Positions 24,229-32,819 of a DNA stretch of 64,000 bases are shown here, piece after piece (position 1 is the first letter of the stretch; each line of letters begins with the position of its first letter). The position numbers and the translations under genes are program-made. The stretch spans positions 1,178,001-1,242,000 of the forward strand of contig NZ_JMJJ01000004.1 in NCBI RefSeq assembly GCF_000710035.2. Reading direction: 5' to 3'. Below the pieces are notes generated by a model. That model did no database searches. It was given only the letters and a program-made list of their open reading frames with translations, and was not told where the DNA came from. The stretch is from Pantoea ananatis LMG 2665. Lineage in GTDB: Bacteria > Pseudomonadota > Gammaproteobacteria > Enterobacterales > Enterobacteriaceae.

Positions 24229-26604
24229 TCAGATGATATTGACCTTGCAGTCGCTTAACATGCGCCAGTGGCAAGGCAGAACACGCGTTTCGCCTCTTAC
24301 CGTTACCGTGCTGACGCCATGAATATCGCGACAGGACGATCCGACCTGGAGTTCAAACTCGCCCGGCTCAACAATGCGCTTGCCATCGCGACGGGTAAAG
24401 TTAAGCATATCAACGGGAAGCGTAAAGCACAGCTCAGCCGTTTCACCCGGTTGTAACGTGACGCGCTGAAAAGCTTTGAGCTCCTGGAGCGGGCGCACCA
24501 TGCTGGCGACCTTGTCCCGGATATAAAGCTGAACCACTTCACTGCCCTGCCGTTGGCCGCTATTGGTTAGCGTCATTCTGAGGCGGATTTCGCCGTCAAT
24601 AGCGACGCTGTCCTGCTCGGACTGGAGCGTCCCCCAACTAAACGTTGTCCCGCTCAGACCGTAGCCAAACGGATAGCGTGCGCCAAAATGGAAGGCGATT
24701 GGCGTGCCGCCGCTTTTCAGTTTGTGGTTGTAATAGAACGGCATCGCACCGACGTTCTTCGGAACGCTCACCACCAGGCGGCCCTGCGGCTCTGCGCGGC
24801 CGGTGAGGATATCTGCTATCGCCCAGCCGCCCTCCTGTCCCGGTGCCCAGGCCAGCAGAAAGGCGGCGACCTTGTTCTCCAGGCCCTGCAGGTTATAAGG
24901 TCGCCCACCGGTCATGACCGCGATCACCGGTTTTCCGGTGTCCACAAGGGCCTCCAGCAATAACTGCTGCACGCCTGGCAGATTCAGGCTGTCGGTATCA
25001 GAACCTTCTCCTACGGTGCCGCTCTGGAACAGGCCCGCCAGATCGCCTACGCAGGCAACAACGACATCGCTTTCTTGTGCCACGCGAACCGCCTCCGCAA
25101 TCAGATGCGTATCCTGTGAAACAGGCGACTGCTGCACAGGTTTCGCCCCGCTGTCTCCGGGGAAAACGGGAGCGCCTGCCGCGCGTTTCTCAATAATATG
25201 GCAGCCTTTGGCATAGCTGACGTTTTGCTGCCCCAGCGTATGGCGCAGGGCGGCGAGCGGCGTCGTTACCTGCGAGGTTTCCTCCAGCATATCGCTAATG
25301 ATCAGGTGAACAGGAAAACTGTAGCCACTCAGTAGCGCGAGTGGATCGTCTGCACAGGGGCCCACAACCGCAACGCGACTGGCTTGTTGCAGCGGCAGAA
25401 TGCCGTTGTTTTCCAGTAGCGTGATCGACCGCGTGGCAACCTCCCGGGCGACCTGACGGGTTTCCTCGTCCTGCAGTGAAATCGTCTCTTCATTAATGTA
25501 GGGCTGCTCGAACAGGCCCAGACGAAACTTTTCGGTTAAGATGCGGCCAACAATTTCATCCACCTTCTCCATCGACAGCAGATTACGTGATACGGCGTCC
25601 GCCAGATGGCGAGCGCAGTCATCTTTGGGCAGTTCGACGTCCAGCCCGGCGTTAAAAGCCAGCGCGGCAGATTCTGCCGCATCCTGCGCCACGCCATGAT
25701 GCTGATGAAGCAGGCTGACGCCGCCGTAGTCAGCGACGACAATGCCGTCGAATCCCCACTGCTCCCGCAAGACCTCCGTCAATAAAAAACGATCGCTGTG
25801 ACCGGGTTGATTATCGATGTCATGGTATGCCGGCATGACTGAACCCGCATTCGCCAGCTTGACCGCCATTTCAAACGGCAGTAAGAAGATATCGTTTAAC
25901 TCGCTGAAACCCAGGTGTACCGGCGCGTGATTACGGGCGCCCTCACTGAATGAGTGGCCGACGTAGTGCTTCAGCGTGGCTAACAGATCGCGCGTGTCCC
26001 CCTGCAGGCCCTCGACGTAGACGGTGGCCATGACGCCCACCAGCCAGGGATCTTCCCCGAAGGTTTCTTCCGTCCGGCCCCAGCGGACATCGCGGGACAC
26101 ATCCAGTACCGGCGCCAGCCCCTGCTTACAGCCAACAGAACGCGCCTCTGTGCCAATGCGCTGTGCCGCCCGCCTGATGAGTTCAGGATCCCAGGTCGAT
26201 CCATAGTTGAGCGATGAGGGAAACAACGTGGCGCCTTTGCAGAGCAAACCGACCAGGCACTCTTCATGCAGCAGCGCCGGGATGCCCAGGCGTGAGCCTT
26301 CAGTCACGTCGCGCTGCAGGCGATTCGCCGCTCGGACGCCAGTCAGCGCGTCAACGATATGCGTTCCCAGCGGACGGGTAATCTGACCTATACCGCGGGT
26401 TAATCTTTCTTTCAGTGCTGTCTGGGCACTGACGCCAGTAAACTCATCGCTTAAATCTGTGCGTTCCTGGTGATTGCCCTCTTCATCCAGAATGAGCCAG
26501 TAAGCATGCATCTGCGCGAACTTTTCTTCCGCCGTCATGCGCGGCAGCAGATCCGCGACGCGTTCAGCGACCGGACGATGAGGATCCTTATAGATTGCAG
26601 TCAT
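24229..26604 (-). CDS. Glycoside hydrolase family 3 beta-glucosidase/beta-xylosidase
   Basis: 791 residues. N-terminal (alpha/beta)8 GH3 domain with EARSVGC, APVLDVSRDVRWGRTEETFGED and the nucleophile Asp in GIVVADYGGV near residue 288, then the alpha/beta sandwich domain (VAVVGPCADDPLALLSGY) and a C-terminal fibronectin type III-like domain (GSEVVQLYIRD, then LQPGETAEL). No signal peptide, so it hydrolyses imported beta-linked oligosaccharides or aryl glycosides in the cytosol. It follows the GPH symporter gene by 22 bases in the same operon. ATG with AAAGGAG upstream. Confidence 0.94.
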   Translation of the reverse strand: MTAIYKDPHRPVAERVADLLPRMTAEEKFAQMHAYWLILDEEGNHQERTDLSDEFTGVSAQTALKERLTRGIGQITRPLGTHIVDALTGVRAANRLQRDVTEGSRLGIPALLHEECLVGLLCKGATLFPSSLNYGSTWDPELIRRAAQRIGTEARSVGCKQGLAPVLDVSRDVRWGRTEETFGEDPWLVGVMATVYVEGLQGDTRDLLATLKHYVGHSFSEGARNHAPVHLGFSELNDIFLLPFEMAVKLANAGSVMPAYHDIDNQPGHSDRFLLTEVLREQWGFDGIVVADYGGVSLLHQHHGVAQDAAESAALAFNAGLDVELPKDDCARHLADAVSRNLLSMEKVDEIVGRILTEKFRLGLFEQPYINEETISLQDEETRQVAREVATRSITLLENNGILPLQQASRVAVVGPCADDPLALLSGYSFPVHLIISDMLEETSQVTTPLAALRHTLGQQNVSYAKGCHIIEKRAAGAPVFPGDSGAKPVQQSPVSQDTHLIAEAVRVAQESDVVVACVGDLAGLFQSGTVGEGSDTDSLNLPGVQQLLLEALVDTGKPVIAVMTGGRPYNLQGLENKVAAFLLAWAPGQEGGWAIADILTGRAEPQGRLVVSVPKNVGAMPFYYNHKLKSGGTPIAFHFGARYPFGYGLSGTTFSWGTLQSEQDSVAIDGEIRLRMTLTNSGQRQGSEVVQLYIRDKVASMVRPLQELKAFQRVTLQPGETAELCFTLPVDMLNFTRRDGKRIVEPGEFELQVGSSCRDIHGVSTVTVRGETRVLPCHWRMLSDCKVNII

Positions 26605-26626
26605 GTTTCACTCCTTTATGCAGATT

Positions 26627-28015
26627 TCAGATAGTCTTGCTGGCGTCCATTTTCTCTTCAGCGGCGCGCTTCGCGGCCAGCTCAAGGGCGATAGCATTCA
26701 CCCGCGCGCTGTTCAGTTTGTAGAGAAAAAGCAGCAGCAACATGCAGGTAAACAGAACGCCGGGAATAATGTTGTGCATCAGGTTGATGGTGGTGATGAT
26801 GCGAGGTGTTTGTGCGGCCACGCCGGGCTGGTAATGAACCAGTCCCAGAATCCAGCCCACGACAGCCCCGCCCATGGCAAGGCCAAATTTGATGGCAAAC
26901 AGCGCCGTTGAAAATACGAGGCCGTCCAGTCGTCTTCCGCTGCGCTGTTCTTCAAAGTCCACCACATCCGAGAACATGTTCCATTGAATGGGCGTGGTCA
27001 GGTTCTGAACAAAACCAAAAACAATATTCACGGCAATGATCAGCCAGACCTGAGAAGGCGGAATAAAATAAATCGTGGTGACAAAAAAAACAAAACTGGC
27101 AAGGCAAATCTGATAAGTGCGCACGCGATCAAATTTTCCCAATAACCGCTCTGAAAAAAAGGCCCCGCACAATGCCGCTATCATGCCGGTAATTATAAAA
27201 GTGAATACGAGGTCAGGACGCAATAAAACGTAGTTCATGTAATAAATGGTGGAGGAGCCACGGGTTACCACCGCCGTGAGCAGCAGGATGTTAAAAATAA
27301 CAATGATGCACCACTGGCTGTTTTTACTCAGCGCCTTGAGGTCGGACCACATCGAGTTTGCGCTGTCACTGCGGGGTAAATAACGTTCCCGGGTCATAAA
27401 GAAGCAGCAGTAGATTAAAACCACCCCTAAGAACCCCATGAAGCCCATGGCAAAAAGGTAGCCTTTTGCCTTGTCACCCTGACCTAACAGATCCACCAGC
27501 GGCAGCCCGATGACGGTCACCACCAGCCCGCCGATAAACGCGCAGGCAAACCGCCAGGATTGCAAAGAATGGCGTTCGCGGGGATCGAGCGTCAGTGCAC
27601 CGGGCATGGCGCAGTAAGGGACGTTTACCGCAGAGTAAATAAAGCTGAGAATCGTGTAAGTGACACAGGCATAGACGATCTTCGCCGTGGGGCCGACATC
27701 CGGAACATAAAAGGTAATGAGACAACTGACGCCAAACGGAATCGCAAACCACATCAGCCAGGGCCGAAAACGACCGTGCTTCGTTCGGGTGCGATCGACC
27801 AGCGCGCCAATACAGGGATCGACAAAGGCATCGGCCAGACGAACCACCAAAAACATCGTCCCCATAATGGCGGCCGGTAACCCAAACACATCTGTATAAA
27901 AGTAGGCGAGGAACAAGGTGGCGGTTTGCCACACCATTGAACTGGCGGCATCACCGATGCCGTAACCCATTTTATCTTTTGTCGTGAGCACAGAGGATAC
28001 AGAGGATATAGTCAT
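26627..28015 (-). CDS. Glycoside-pentoside-hexuronide (GPH) family sugar:cation symporter
   Basis: 462 residues with about 12 membrane helices. The GPH features are KMGYGIGDAASSMVW at the N-terminus, DPCIGALVDRTRTKHGRFRPW near 65-85 (the family signature loop) and FEEQRSGRRLDGLVFS near 365. Relatives include MelB, XylP and YicJ. It imports a glycoside or disaccharide with Na+ or H+. The chosen ATG (MTISSVSS) has AAGGC upstream; a longer in-frame extension is not credible. First gene of the operon with the GH3 enzyme, so the substrate is probably a beta-glucoside or beta-xyloside. No dedicated regulator is adjacent. Confidence 0.92.
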   Translation of the reverse strand: MTISSVSSVLTTKDKMGYGIGDAASSMVWQTATLFLAYFYTDVFGLPAAIMGTMFLVVRLADAFVDPCIGALVDRTRTKHGRFRPWLMWFAIPFGVSCLITFYVPDVGPTAKIVYACVTYTILSFIYSAVNVPYCAMPGALTLDPRERHSLQSWRFACAFIGGLVVTVIGLPLVDLLGQGDKAKGYLFAMGFMGFLGVVLIYCCFFMTRERYLPRSDSANSMWSDLKALSKNSQWCIIVIFNILLLTAVVTRGSSTIYYMNYVLLRPDLVFTFIITGMIAALCGAFFSERLLGKFDRVRTYQICLASFVFFVTTIYFIPPSQVWLIIAVNIVFGFVQNLTTPIQWNMFSDVVDFEEQRSGRRLDGLVFSTALFAIKFGLAMGGAVVGWILGLVHYQPGVAAQTPRIITTINLMHNIIPGVLFTCMLLLLFLYKLNSARVNAIALELAAKRAAEEKMDASKTI

Positions 28016-28541
28016 TGTTATGAGCCTTATAATTAGGTGAAAAACCTGTTCAGTCAGCTTTCCACGCTCTGCCTGTACAGGCAGGCCAGGCTCAAGTATT
28101 AGTAGTCTGGAGGAGTAGCAACAATTCCAGAAATTACCAGCCAATTTATGATATTTAGTTTTTTTGCGGGTTTGTGATGCAGTGCATATTGATAACTTAT
28201 CGATCAATACATTTTTGACGAAATATTTTTGACACCAGGTGGGGTTACTTTGTTATAAGCCAGTAATGTTCTCATATAAAATCGCTATGACATGGCGAAT
28301 ATGCACGCTTGAAATAGTATAGCCTTGTTACTATTTGTATTGTTTTCTGTTGCGTTATGGCAAATAATATCTCTTCAGGGAGAATTTTACCGCCCGAGAT
28401 GCGTTATCCTGCCCACTGAACGACTGAGCAGCCCTATTTTCAGATGAATAAAATGTTATTTAGCTGAACGTCAGAGTGAAAAGTTAGTAAAATCAGTACA
28501 GGATAGCCGTGAGGGCTGCAGTAACTTTTAGAGGAAATGGA
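28016..28541. promoter_or_regulatory. Divergent control region between the GPH/GH3 operon and esaI
   Basis: 526 AT-rich bases with no gene seen. On the plus strand TTGACA (28229-28234) is followed after 18 bases by TTATAA (28253-28258), the best promoter in the gap, about 280 bases before esaI. AGTACAGG at 28495-28502 matches one half of an EsaR box but the other half is missing. The rest shows no clear element. Confidence 0.4.
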
Positions 28542-29174
28542 ATGCTTGAACTGTTTGACGTCAGTTATGAAGAGCTGCAAACCACACGTTCAGAAGAACT
28601 TTATAAGCTCAGAAAAAAAACTTTTAGCGACCGCCTGGGATGGGAAGTCGTGTGCAGTCAGGGCATGGAGTCGGATGAGTTTGATGGCCCAGGGACGCGT
28701 TATATTCTGGGTATCTGCGAAGGGCAGTTAGTGTGCAGTGTCCGCTTTACCTGCCTGGATCGCCCCAATATGATTACCCACACCTTTCGTCACTGTTTTG
28801 ACGACGTTCCCCTGCCCGCTTACGGCACCGAGTCCAGCCGTTTTTTTGTTGATAAAGCCCGCGCGCGCGAACTGCTGGGTGAGCACTATCCTGTCAGCCA
28901 GGTACTGTTTTTGGCTATGGTTAACTGGGCGCAGAACAATGCTTATACGCATATCTACACGATAGTCAGCCGGGCAATGCTGAAAATACTGAAACGGTCC
29001 GGATGGCAAATCAGCGTGGTCAAAGAAGCTTTTCTGACGGAAAAAGAGCGTATTTATCTGCTGACGCTGCCAGCCGGGGAAACCGATAAACAGCAGTTGG
29101 GTGGGGATATTGTTGCACGTACGGGCTGCGCGCCCGTCGCCGTAACTACCTGGCCGCTGACGCTGCCGGTCTGA
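28542..29174 (+). CDS. esaI: Acyl-homoserine lactone synthase EsaI
   Basis: 210 residues, the length of Pantoea stewartii EsaI and nearly identical to it as remembered. The invariant LuxI residues are present: Arg24, Phe28, Trp34, Asp45, Asp48 and Arg68, plus the ESSRFFVDK segment near 97. It makes an N-acyl-homoserine lactone, 3-oxo-C6-HSL in P. stewartii, from S-adenosylmethionine and acyl-ACP. ATG with AGAGGA upstream; GTG codons further upstream are unlikely. The 3' end overlaps that of the convergent esaR by 29 bases. Other Pantoea names for this gene are eanI and pagI. Confidence 0.97.
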   Translation: MLELFDVSYEELQTTRSEELYKLRKKTFSDRLGWEVVCSQGMESDEFDGPGTRYILGICEGQLVCSVRFTCLDRPNMITHTFRHCFDDVPLPAYGTESSRFFVDKARARELLGEHYPVSQVLFLAMVNWAQNNAYTHIYTIVSRAMLKILKRSGWQISVVKEAFLTEKERIYLLTLPAGETDKQQLGGDIVARTGCAPVAVTTWPLTLPV

Positions 29175-29895
29175 TAAGATCTAACTCAACACCCAGTCTG
29201 ATAGCCTGTCGGGCGTTACTGACGCCCAGTTTAACCACCACATTTTTGATGTGAAATTTTACAGTGCTGACAGAAATACCGGTAATGGCGGCAATCTCAG
29301 AGTAGGTTTTCCCCATACTCGCCCAGTACAACACCTCATTCTCACGCGAAGAAAAGATGGTTTTATCGGCGTTTTGATTCACCGTCGGTGCTCTTTCCGC
29401 TTCTGCGCCAGCCAGTCGATACATCTGCTCATTAAAATCGATCAGCAACATCTGCATCGTGCCCTGCTCTGAGGCAAGACGCTGTTCCAGTGCGGCCTGG
29501 TCGTTGCCTTTAATGATGACCGATAGCAACGCCAGGTTGTTCATATGGTCGTGGAGCACGTAGGTAAAGCCATTAACGATGTTGTATTGCTTCGATAATG
29601 AGAAAATTTTAGTAAACCGGAGATCGGACATCAAAGTGATGTTCTCGTCCCAGGCAAAGGGTGAGGTGCGTTTAAAGGCGGTAAGGATAACCGGATCGGT
29701 TAACTGAAAATTATTGGCGCGGTATAACCTGACCCATTCGTCAGGATAACTGGAAATAATCAGAACATTTGAAGGATTTTTTTTGCTCACAACAGTGTAA
29801 GCGTACTCAGGACTGCCAAACGAAGATAACTTTCTCTGTATGTAAGTCTGAAGCGTATCCGTTATTGTTTGATTTTCAAGAAAAAAAGAAAACAT
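29146..29895 (-). CDS. esaR: Quorum-sensing regulator EsaR (LuxR family)
   Basis: 249 residues. Acyl-homoserine lactone binding domain (about 1-165, with YPDEWVRLYRANNF, the W/Y/D pocket residues and DPVILTAF) and C-terminal LuxR helix-turn-helix (about 180-245, FSSRENEVLYWASMGKTYSE then STVKFHIKNVVVKLGV). EsaR is unusual among LuxR proteins: without the signal it binds DNA as a repressor and, at some promoters, an activator; the signal releases it. Start: ATG with GGAGCC upstream. A near-perfect EsaR box sits about 40 bases upstream, consistent with the known autorepression. Convergent with and overlapping esaI. Confidence 0.97.
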   Translation of the reverse strand: MFSFFLENQTITDTLQTYIQRKLSSFGSPEYAYTVVSKKNPSNVLIISSYPDEWVRLYRANNFQLTDPVILTAFKRTSPFAWDENITLMSDLRFTKIFSLSKQYNIVNGFTYVLHDHMNNLALLSVIIKGNDQAALEQRLASEQGTMQMLLIDFNEQMYRLAGAEAERAPTVNQNADKTIFSSRENEVLYWASMGKTYSEIAAITGISVSTVKFHIKNVVVKLGVSNARQAIRLGVELDLIRPAASAAR

Positions 29896-29934
29896 TCAGG
29901 CTCCATGCTGCTTCTTTTACTTAACGATGACATA

Positions 29935-29954
29935 ACCTGCACTTTAGTACAGGT
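29935..29954. promoter_or_regulatory. EsaR box (lux-box type) in the esaR promoter
   Basis: ACCTGCACTTTAGTACAGGT: 20-base dyad with seven of eight arm bases paired, matching the EsaR operator of P. stewartii esaR as I recall it. Positioned 40-59 bases before the esaR start, over the likely promoter, for autorepression. Confidence 0.92.
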
Positions 29955-30024
29955 AAGATAATACTTAAGAATAACTTACAATGATTCAGCCAGAGGTTAC
30001 AATGGGTTCGAGTTGTTTAGCGGT

Positions 30025-30054
30025 AAAAAAAAACCTGACCTGCAAGGCCAGGTC
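30025..30054 (-). terminator. Rho-independent terminator of the ArcZ-like RNA
   Basis: On the minus strand GACCTG (30054-30049), loop GCCTTG, CAGGTC (30042-30037), then AGG and nine Ts (30033-30025). The long T-run is typical of Hfq-bound small RNAs. It separates this RNA from the esaR promoter downstream. Confidence 0.9.
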
Positions 30055-30130
30055 GCTGAAACAGCCAACACCAGGGAAAAACTTTCCGGCCAGACTTCAC
30101 AAACTATAAAGTGATGCTGGCCGGGACACT
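30025..30130 (-). ncRNA. ArcZ-like small RNA upstream of esaR (possible EsaS)
   Basis: The minus strand reads: an 8-bp hairpin (30117-30124 with 30086-30093), a single-stranded AAAGTTT stretch, the core TTTCCCTGGTGTTGGC (30079 to 30064), a short linker, then a terminator hairpin GACCTG/CAGGTC followed by nine Ts. The 16-base core is identical to the seed of the Hfq-dependent RNA ArcZ of E. coli and Salmonella as I remember it, and the order core-linker-terminator is the same. The 5' end is not defined. ArcZ is normally beside arcB, so this would be a paralogue. P. stewartii has an EsaR-activated putative sRNA promoter near these genes; identity with that RNA is likely but unproven. A 20-codon ORF (30143-30205, minus strand) with SD-like sequence lies just upstream. 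Confidence 0.75.
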
Positions 30131-30442
30131 CAGAGTAACATCTCAGAAACATTTGTACAAACATTTACCTTCGCTTTCCCACACCTGATTGTCCTCCTTT
30201 ATCATATGCAATGATCTCCCCTCTTCTTTCATGCCATAAGCGCCTTTTATTCAATGCGTTAGCCTTCACCTGTGCGTGTCGCCAGGAAAGAGGATGCGCT
30301 CTTTTTGGCCTAATGGCGCTCCCCCTTAAGGAAAAATCAACATATTCTGCTACTTCCGCTGCGCTTATCTGCAATATCGTCGGCAAACCCTCGTCATAAA
30401 GCCTGTTTTCATCTACCAATACGGATTAAATAAGCATTTGAA

Positions 30443-30458
30443 TGTGACAAATATCACA
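30443..30458. promoter_or_regulatory. Consensus CRP site upstream of yghA
   Basis: TGTGA-CAAATA-TCACA, a perfect match to the CRP half-sites TGTGA-N6-TCACA, 49-64 bases before the yghA start. The surrounding gap (29896-30506) otherwise holds the EsaR box and the ArcZ-like RNA; a minus-strand 84-codon TTG-initiated frame here does not look coding. Confidence 0.75.
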
Positions 30459-30506
30459 TCTGTGCCAGGCTTAAACTCTCTGACCACCCTGTTCAAGGAG
30501 TTCACT

Positions 30507-31400
30507 ATGACGACGTCAAATAACCACATTCAAGACCCGGATCGCTTTCCGAAGCCGCCGTTCAGGCAGCAGCCGCAGCAGGCACCCGGATTAGCCAGTG
30601 AGATGGATCCTGCTCCCGATCATGGTGAAAAAAGCTATCGTGGACATGGTCGCCTTACCGGCCGTAAAGCGCTGATCACCGGCGGCGACTCGGGTATTGG
30701 CCGTGCGGTTGCAATCGCCTATGCGCGTGAAGGTGCAGATGTGGCCATTAACTATCTGCCGGAAGAAGAGTCCGATGCGGTTGAAGTGATTAAACTGATT
30801 GAAGCCGAAGGGCGCAAAGCTGTGGCCATCCCCGGCGATCTGCGTTCTGAAACCTTTTGCCAGACGCTGGTTAACGAAGCGGCCGAGAAGCTGGGCGGGC
30901 TGGATATTCTTGTCAATAACGCCGGACGTCAGCAGTTTAATGAATCCATCCGTACGCTGAGCACAGAAGATTTCGATGCCACCTTTAAAACCAATGTCTA
31001 TGCGCCATTCTGGGTAACGAAAGCCGCGCTGGCGTATTTGCCGCGCGGGGCCTGTATCATTAACACCTCTTCCGTGCAGGCCTTTAAACCCAGCGATATC
31101 CTGCTGGACTACGCGCAGACTAAAGCCTGCAACGTCGCCTTTACCAAAGCACTGGCTAAACAGCTCGGCCCGGAAGGGATTCGCGTGAACGCGGTCGCAC
31201 CGGGTCCGTACTGGACGCCACTGCAGCCGAGCGGCGGTCAGCCGCAGGAGAAAGTGGAACAGTTTGGCGCAGACGCGCCGCTGGGCCGCCCCGGTCAACC
31301 CGTAGAGATCGCCCCACTTTACGTCACCCTTGCGTCGGACGAGTGCAGCTTTGCCTCTGGGCAGGTATGGTGCTCTGACGGGGGAACCGGAACGTTGTAA
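30507..31400 (+). CDS. yghA: SDR-family NADP-dependent aldehyde/ketone reductase YghA
   Basis: 297 residues. A 45-residue N-terminal extension (PPFRQQPQQAPG) precedes the SDR domain, as in E. coli YghA and Bacillus stress SDRs. Cofactor motif TGGDSGIGRA near 58-67, NNAG near 137, catalytic Ser in NTSSVQ near 188 and YAQTKAC (Tyr/Lys) near 202. Expected cytosolic reductase active under stress. ATG with AAGGAG upstream, preceded by a perfect CRP site. Ends in a strong terminator; single-gene unit. Confidence 0.9.
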   Translation: MTTSNNHIQDPDRFPKPPFRQQPQQAPGLASEMDPAPDHGEKSYRGHGRLTGRKALITGGDSGIGRAVAIAYAREGADVAINYLPEEESDAVEVIKLIEAEGRKAVAIPGDLRSETFCQTLVNEAAEKLGGLDILVNNAGRQQFNESIRTLSTEDFDATFKTNVYAPFWVTKAALAYLPRGACIINTSSVQAFKPSDILLDYAQTKACNVAFTKALAKQLGPEGIRVNAVAPGPYWTPLQPSGGQPQEKVEQFGADAPLGRPGQPVEIAPLYVTLASDECSFASGQVWCSDGGTGTL

Positions 31401-31416
31401 GCGTTTTTAATACGCC

Positions 31417-31443
31417 ATGGCCGCACTGCGCGGCCATTTTTTT
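31417..31443 (+). terminator. Rho-independent terminator of yghA
   Basis: ATGGCCGC (31417-31424) pairs with GCGGCCAT (31430-31437), followed by seven Ts ending at 31443. Located 17 bases after the yghA stop. Confidence 0.9.
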
Positions 31444-31458
31444 GCCTGCTTTTCGGCA

Positions 31459-32595
31459 TTACTGTAACGCGTCGAGAATCGCCACGGCCGCCTTAATGCG
31501 TTCCGGATTGGGATAGTTTTTATTCGCCAGCATAACGATGCCGCTGTTGAGCTGAGGGACAAAGGCAATGTAGGCCCCAAACCCGTTTGTGGAGCCGGTT
31601 TTGTGGATCCAGCTGGCGCGGTCCGCGGCTTTTACCGGGTTCACCAGCGTGGCAGGCTGAGCCTCCAGCGCGGTTTTCGTGTCGCTGGCGTCGATGAGCG
31701 TTTGCTCCTTCACCGGCCATGGATAGATTTCCCATCCCAGCCCCTGAGAAAGTTGACCTGCCGTTAAATAGTGCGACTGTGCGGTGAGTATGCCGTTGCG
31801 TAAAACCGTATTGCCGGACGATAACCCGTTGGGATTCGCATTGGCCTGCATAAAGGTCATCATGTCGCGCGCGGTGGACTTCACTCCATAGGTTTCTGCC
31901 GACAGCATTCCGGGAGAGACGCTCACGGGCTGGCCGTCTTTATAACCCCACGCATAGTCGAACATCATGGACGCCGGAACGGTATAAAAAGTGCGCGTGA
32001 GCCGCAACGGTGTAAAGACGTTCTTCTGCATGGCTTCTTCAAACTCGCCCTTTACCATGAGATAACCCAGCAGGCCGAGGCTGACATTGGAATATTGCCG
32101 CTGAATGCCCGGCGCGACACCGGGCTGCCACTGCTGCGCGTAACGGAGTAAGGAATCCTGATCGACCACGCTGGCAGGAAGCTGTAACGGCATGCCACCT
32201 GCGCTGTAGGTGGCGAGGTGCACCATCCTGATCGCCTGCCACTGCGGGCCTTTTAGCGCGGGCCAGTACTTTTGTACCGGATCGTTCAGGCGAAGTTCGC
32301 TGTTACGTATCATCACGCCAGCCAGTACGCCGGTAAAGGTTTTGCTGACGGAACCAAGTTCGAACAGCGTATTTTCCGTCACCCGTCGATCGGTTGCGGT
32401 ATCCGCTACGCCAAAGTTCAGGTACTGCGGGCGGCCTTTATACAGGACCGCGACGGACATGCCAGGAATCCCCTGCTCCGCCATTAATGGCGTAATCACG
32501 TCCTTAACCCGCGAGGCAATCTCCTGTGAGGATAAATCCGTCGCGCTGCTGCTGGCGCTAAGGGCGAAGAGTAATGCAGTAAAATATATTTTCAT
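31459..32595 (-). CDS. ampC: Class C (AmpC-type) beta-lactamase
   Basis: 378 residues with a signal peptide (about 1-18). Serine-hydrolase motifs are in the class C order: S82-V-S-K85, Y168-S-N170 and KTG near residue 333; Y-S-N replaces the usual Y-A-N. The periplasmic enzyme hydrolyses beta-lactams, cephalosporins preferentially. The ATG of MKIYF was chosen over the GTG two codons earlier. No ampR-type LysR gene lies next to it, so it is probably expressed at a low constitutive level, or controlled elsewhere. Confidence 0.9.
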   Translation of the reverse strand: MKIYFTALLFALSASSSATDLSSQEIASRVKDVITPLMAEQGIPGMSVAVLYKGRPQYLNFGVADTATDRRVTENTLFELGSVSKTFTGVLAGVMIRNSELRLNDPVQKYWPALKGPQWQAIRMVHLATYSAGGMPLQLPASVVDQDSLLRYAQQWQPGVAPGIQRQYSNVSLGLLGYLMVKGEFEEAMQKNVFTPLRLTRTFYTVPASMMFDYAWGYKDGQPVSVSPGMLSAETYGVKSTARDMMTFMQANANPNGLSSGNTVLRNGILTAQSHYLTAGQLSQGLGWEIYPWPVKEQTLIDASDTKTALEAQPATLVNPVKAADRASWIHKTGSTNGFGAYIAFVPQLNSGIVMLANKNYPNPERIKAAVAILDALQ

Positions 32596-32819
32596 CAGCA
32601 CTCATTCAGGTGACAGTTCATCAGTTTGCGCGTAAGACTTCGCCCAATCGGGCGGAGATATAATCGCGCGACCATGATCGCGACATTAATGCGGCCCGTA
32701 ATGGTAAAGCTGCCGGGCTGGCAGTGTTAGCTCACGGAGAGCCTGTAAATTCCAAATCGCTTAACGCGGCTTAGGTTCGGCTCGGTGAAGTGGGAATCCT
32801 CGCCCAGGGCGGGGAGCCG

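Noticed and set aside
28495..28502. AGTACAGG half-site upstream of esaI as an EsaR box
   Set aside because: The other half-site is missing, and esaI is not known to need EsaR control.
30165..30419. 84-codon minus-strand frame upstream of the ArcZ-like RNA
   Set aside because: TTG start without ribosome site and Arg-rich composition. A 20-codon frame (30143-30205) with SD-like sequence is more interesting but remains unproven.
32602..32819. Suspected mobile-element or transposase remnant between ampC and the cysteine-rich gene
   Set aside because: Minus-strand reading gives short pieces broken by stops, with no recognisable transposase motif or terminal repeats.
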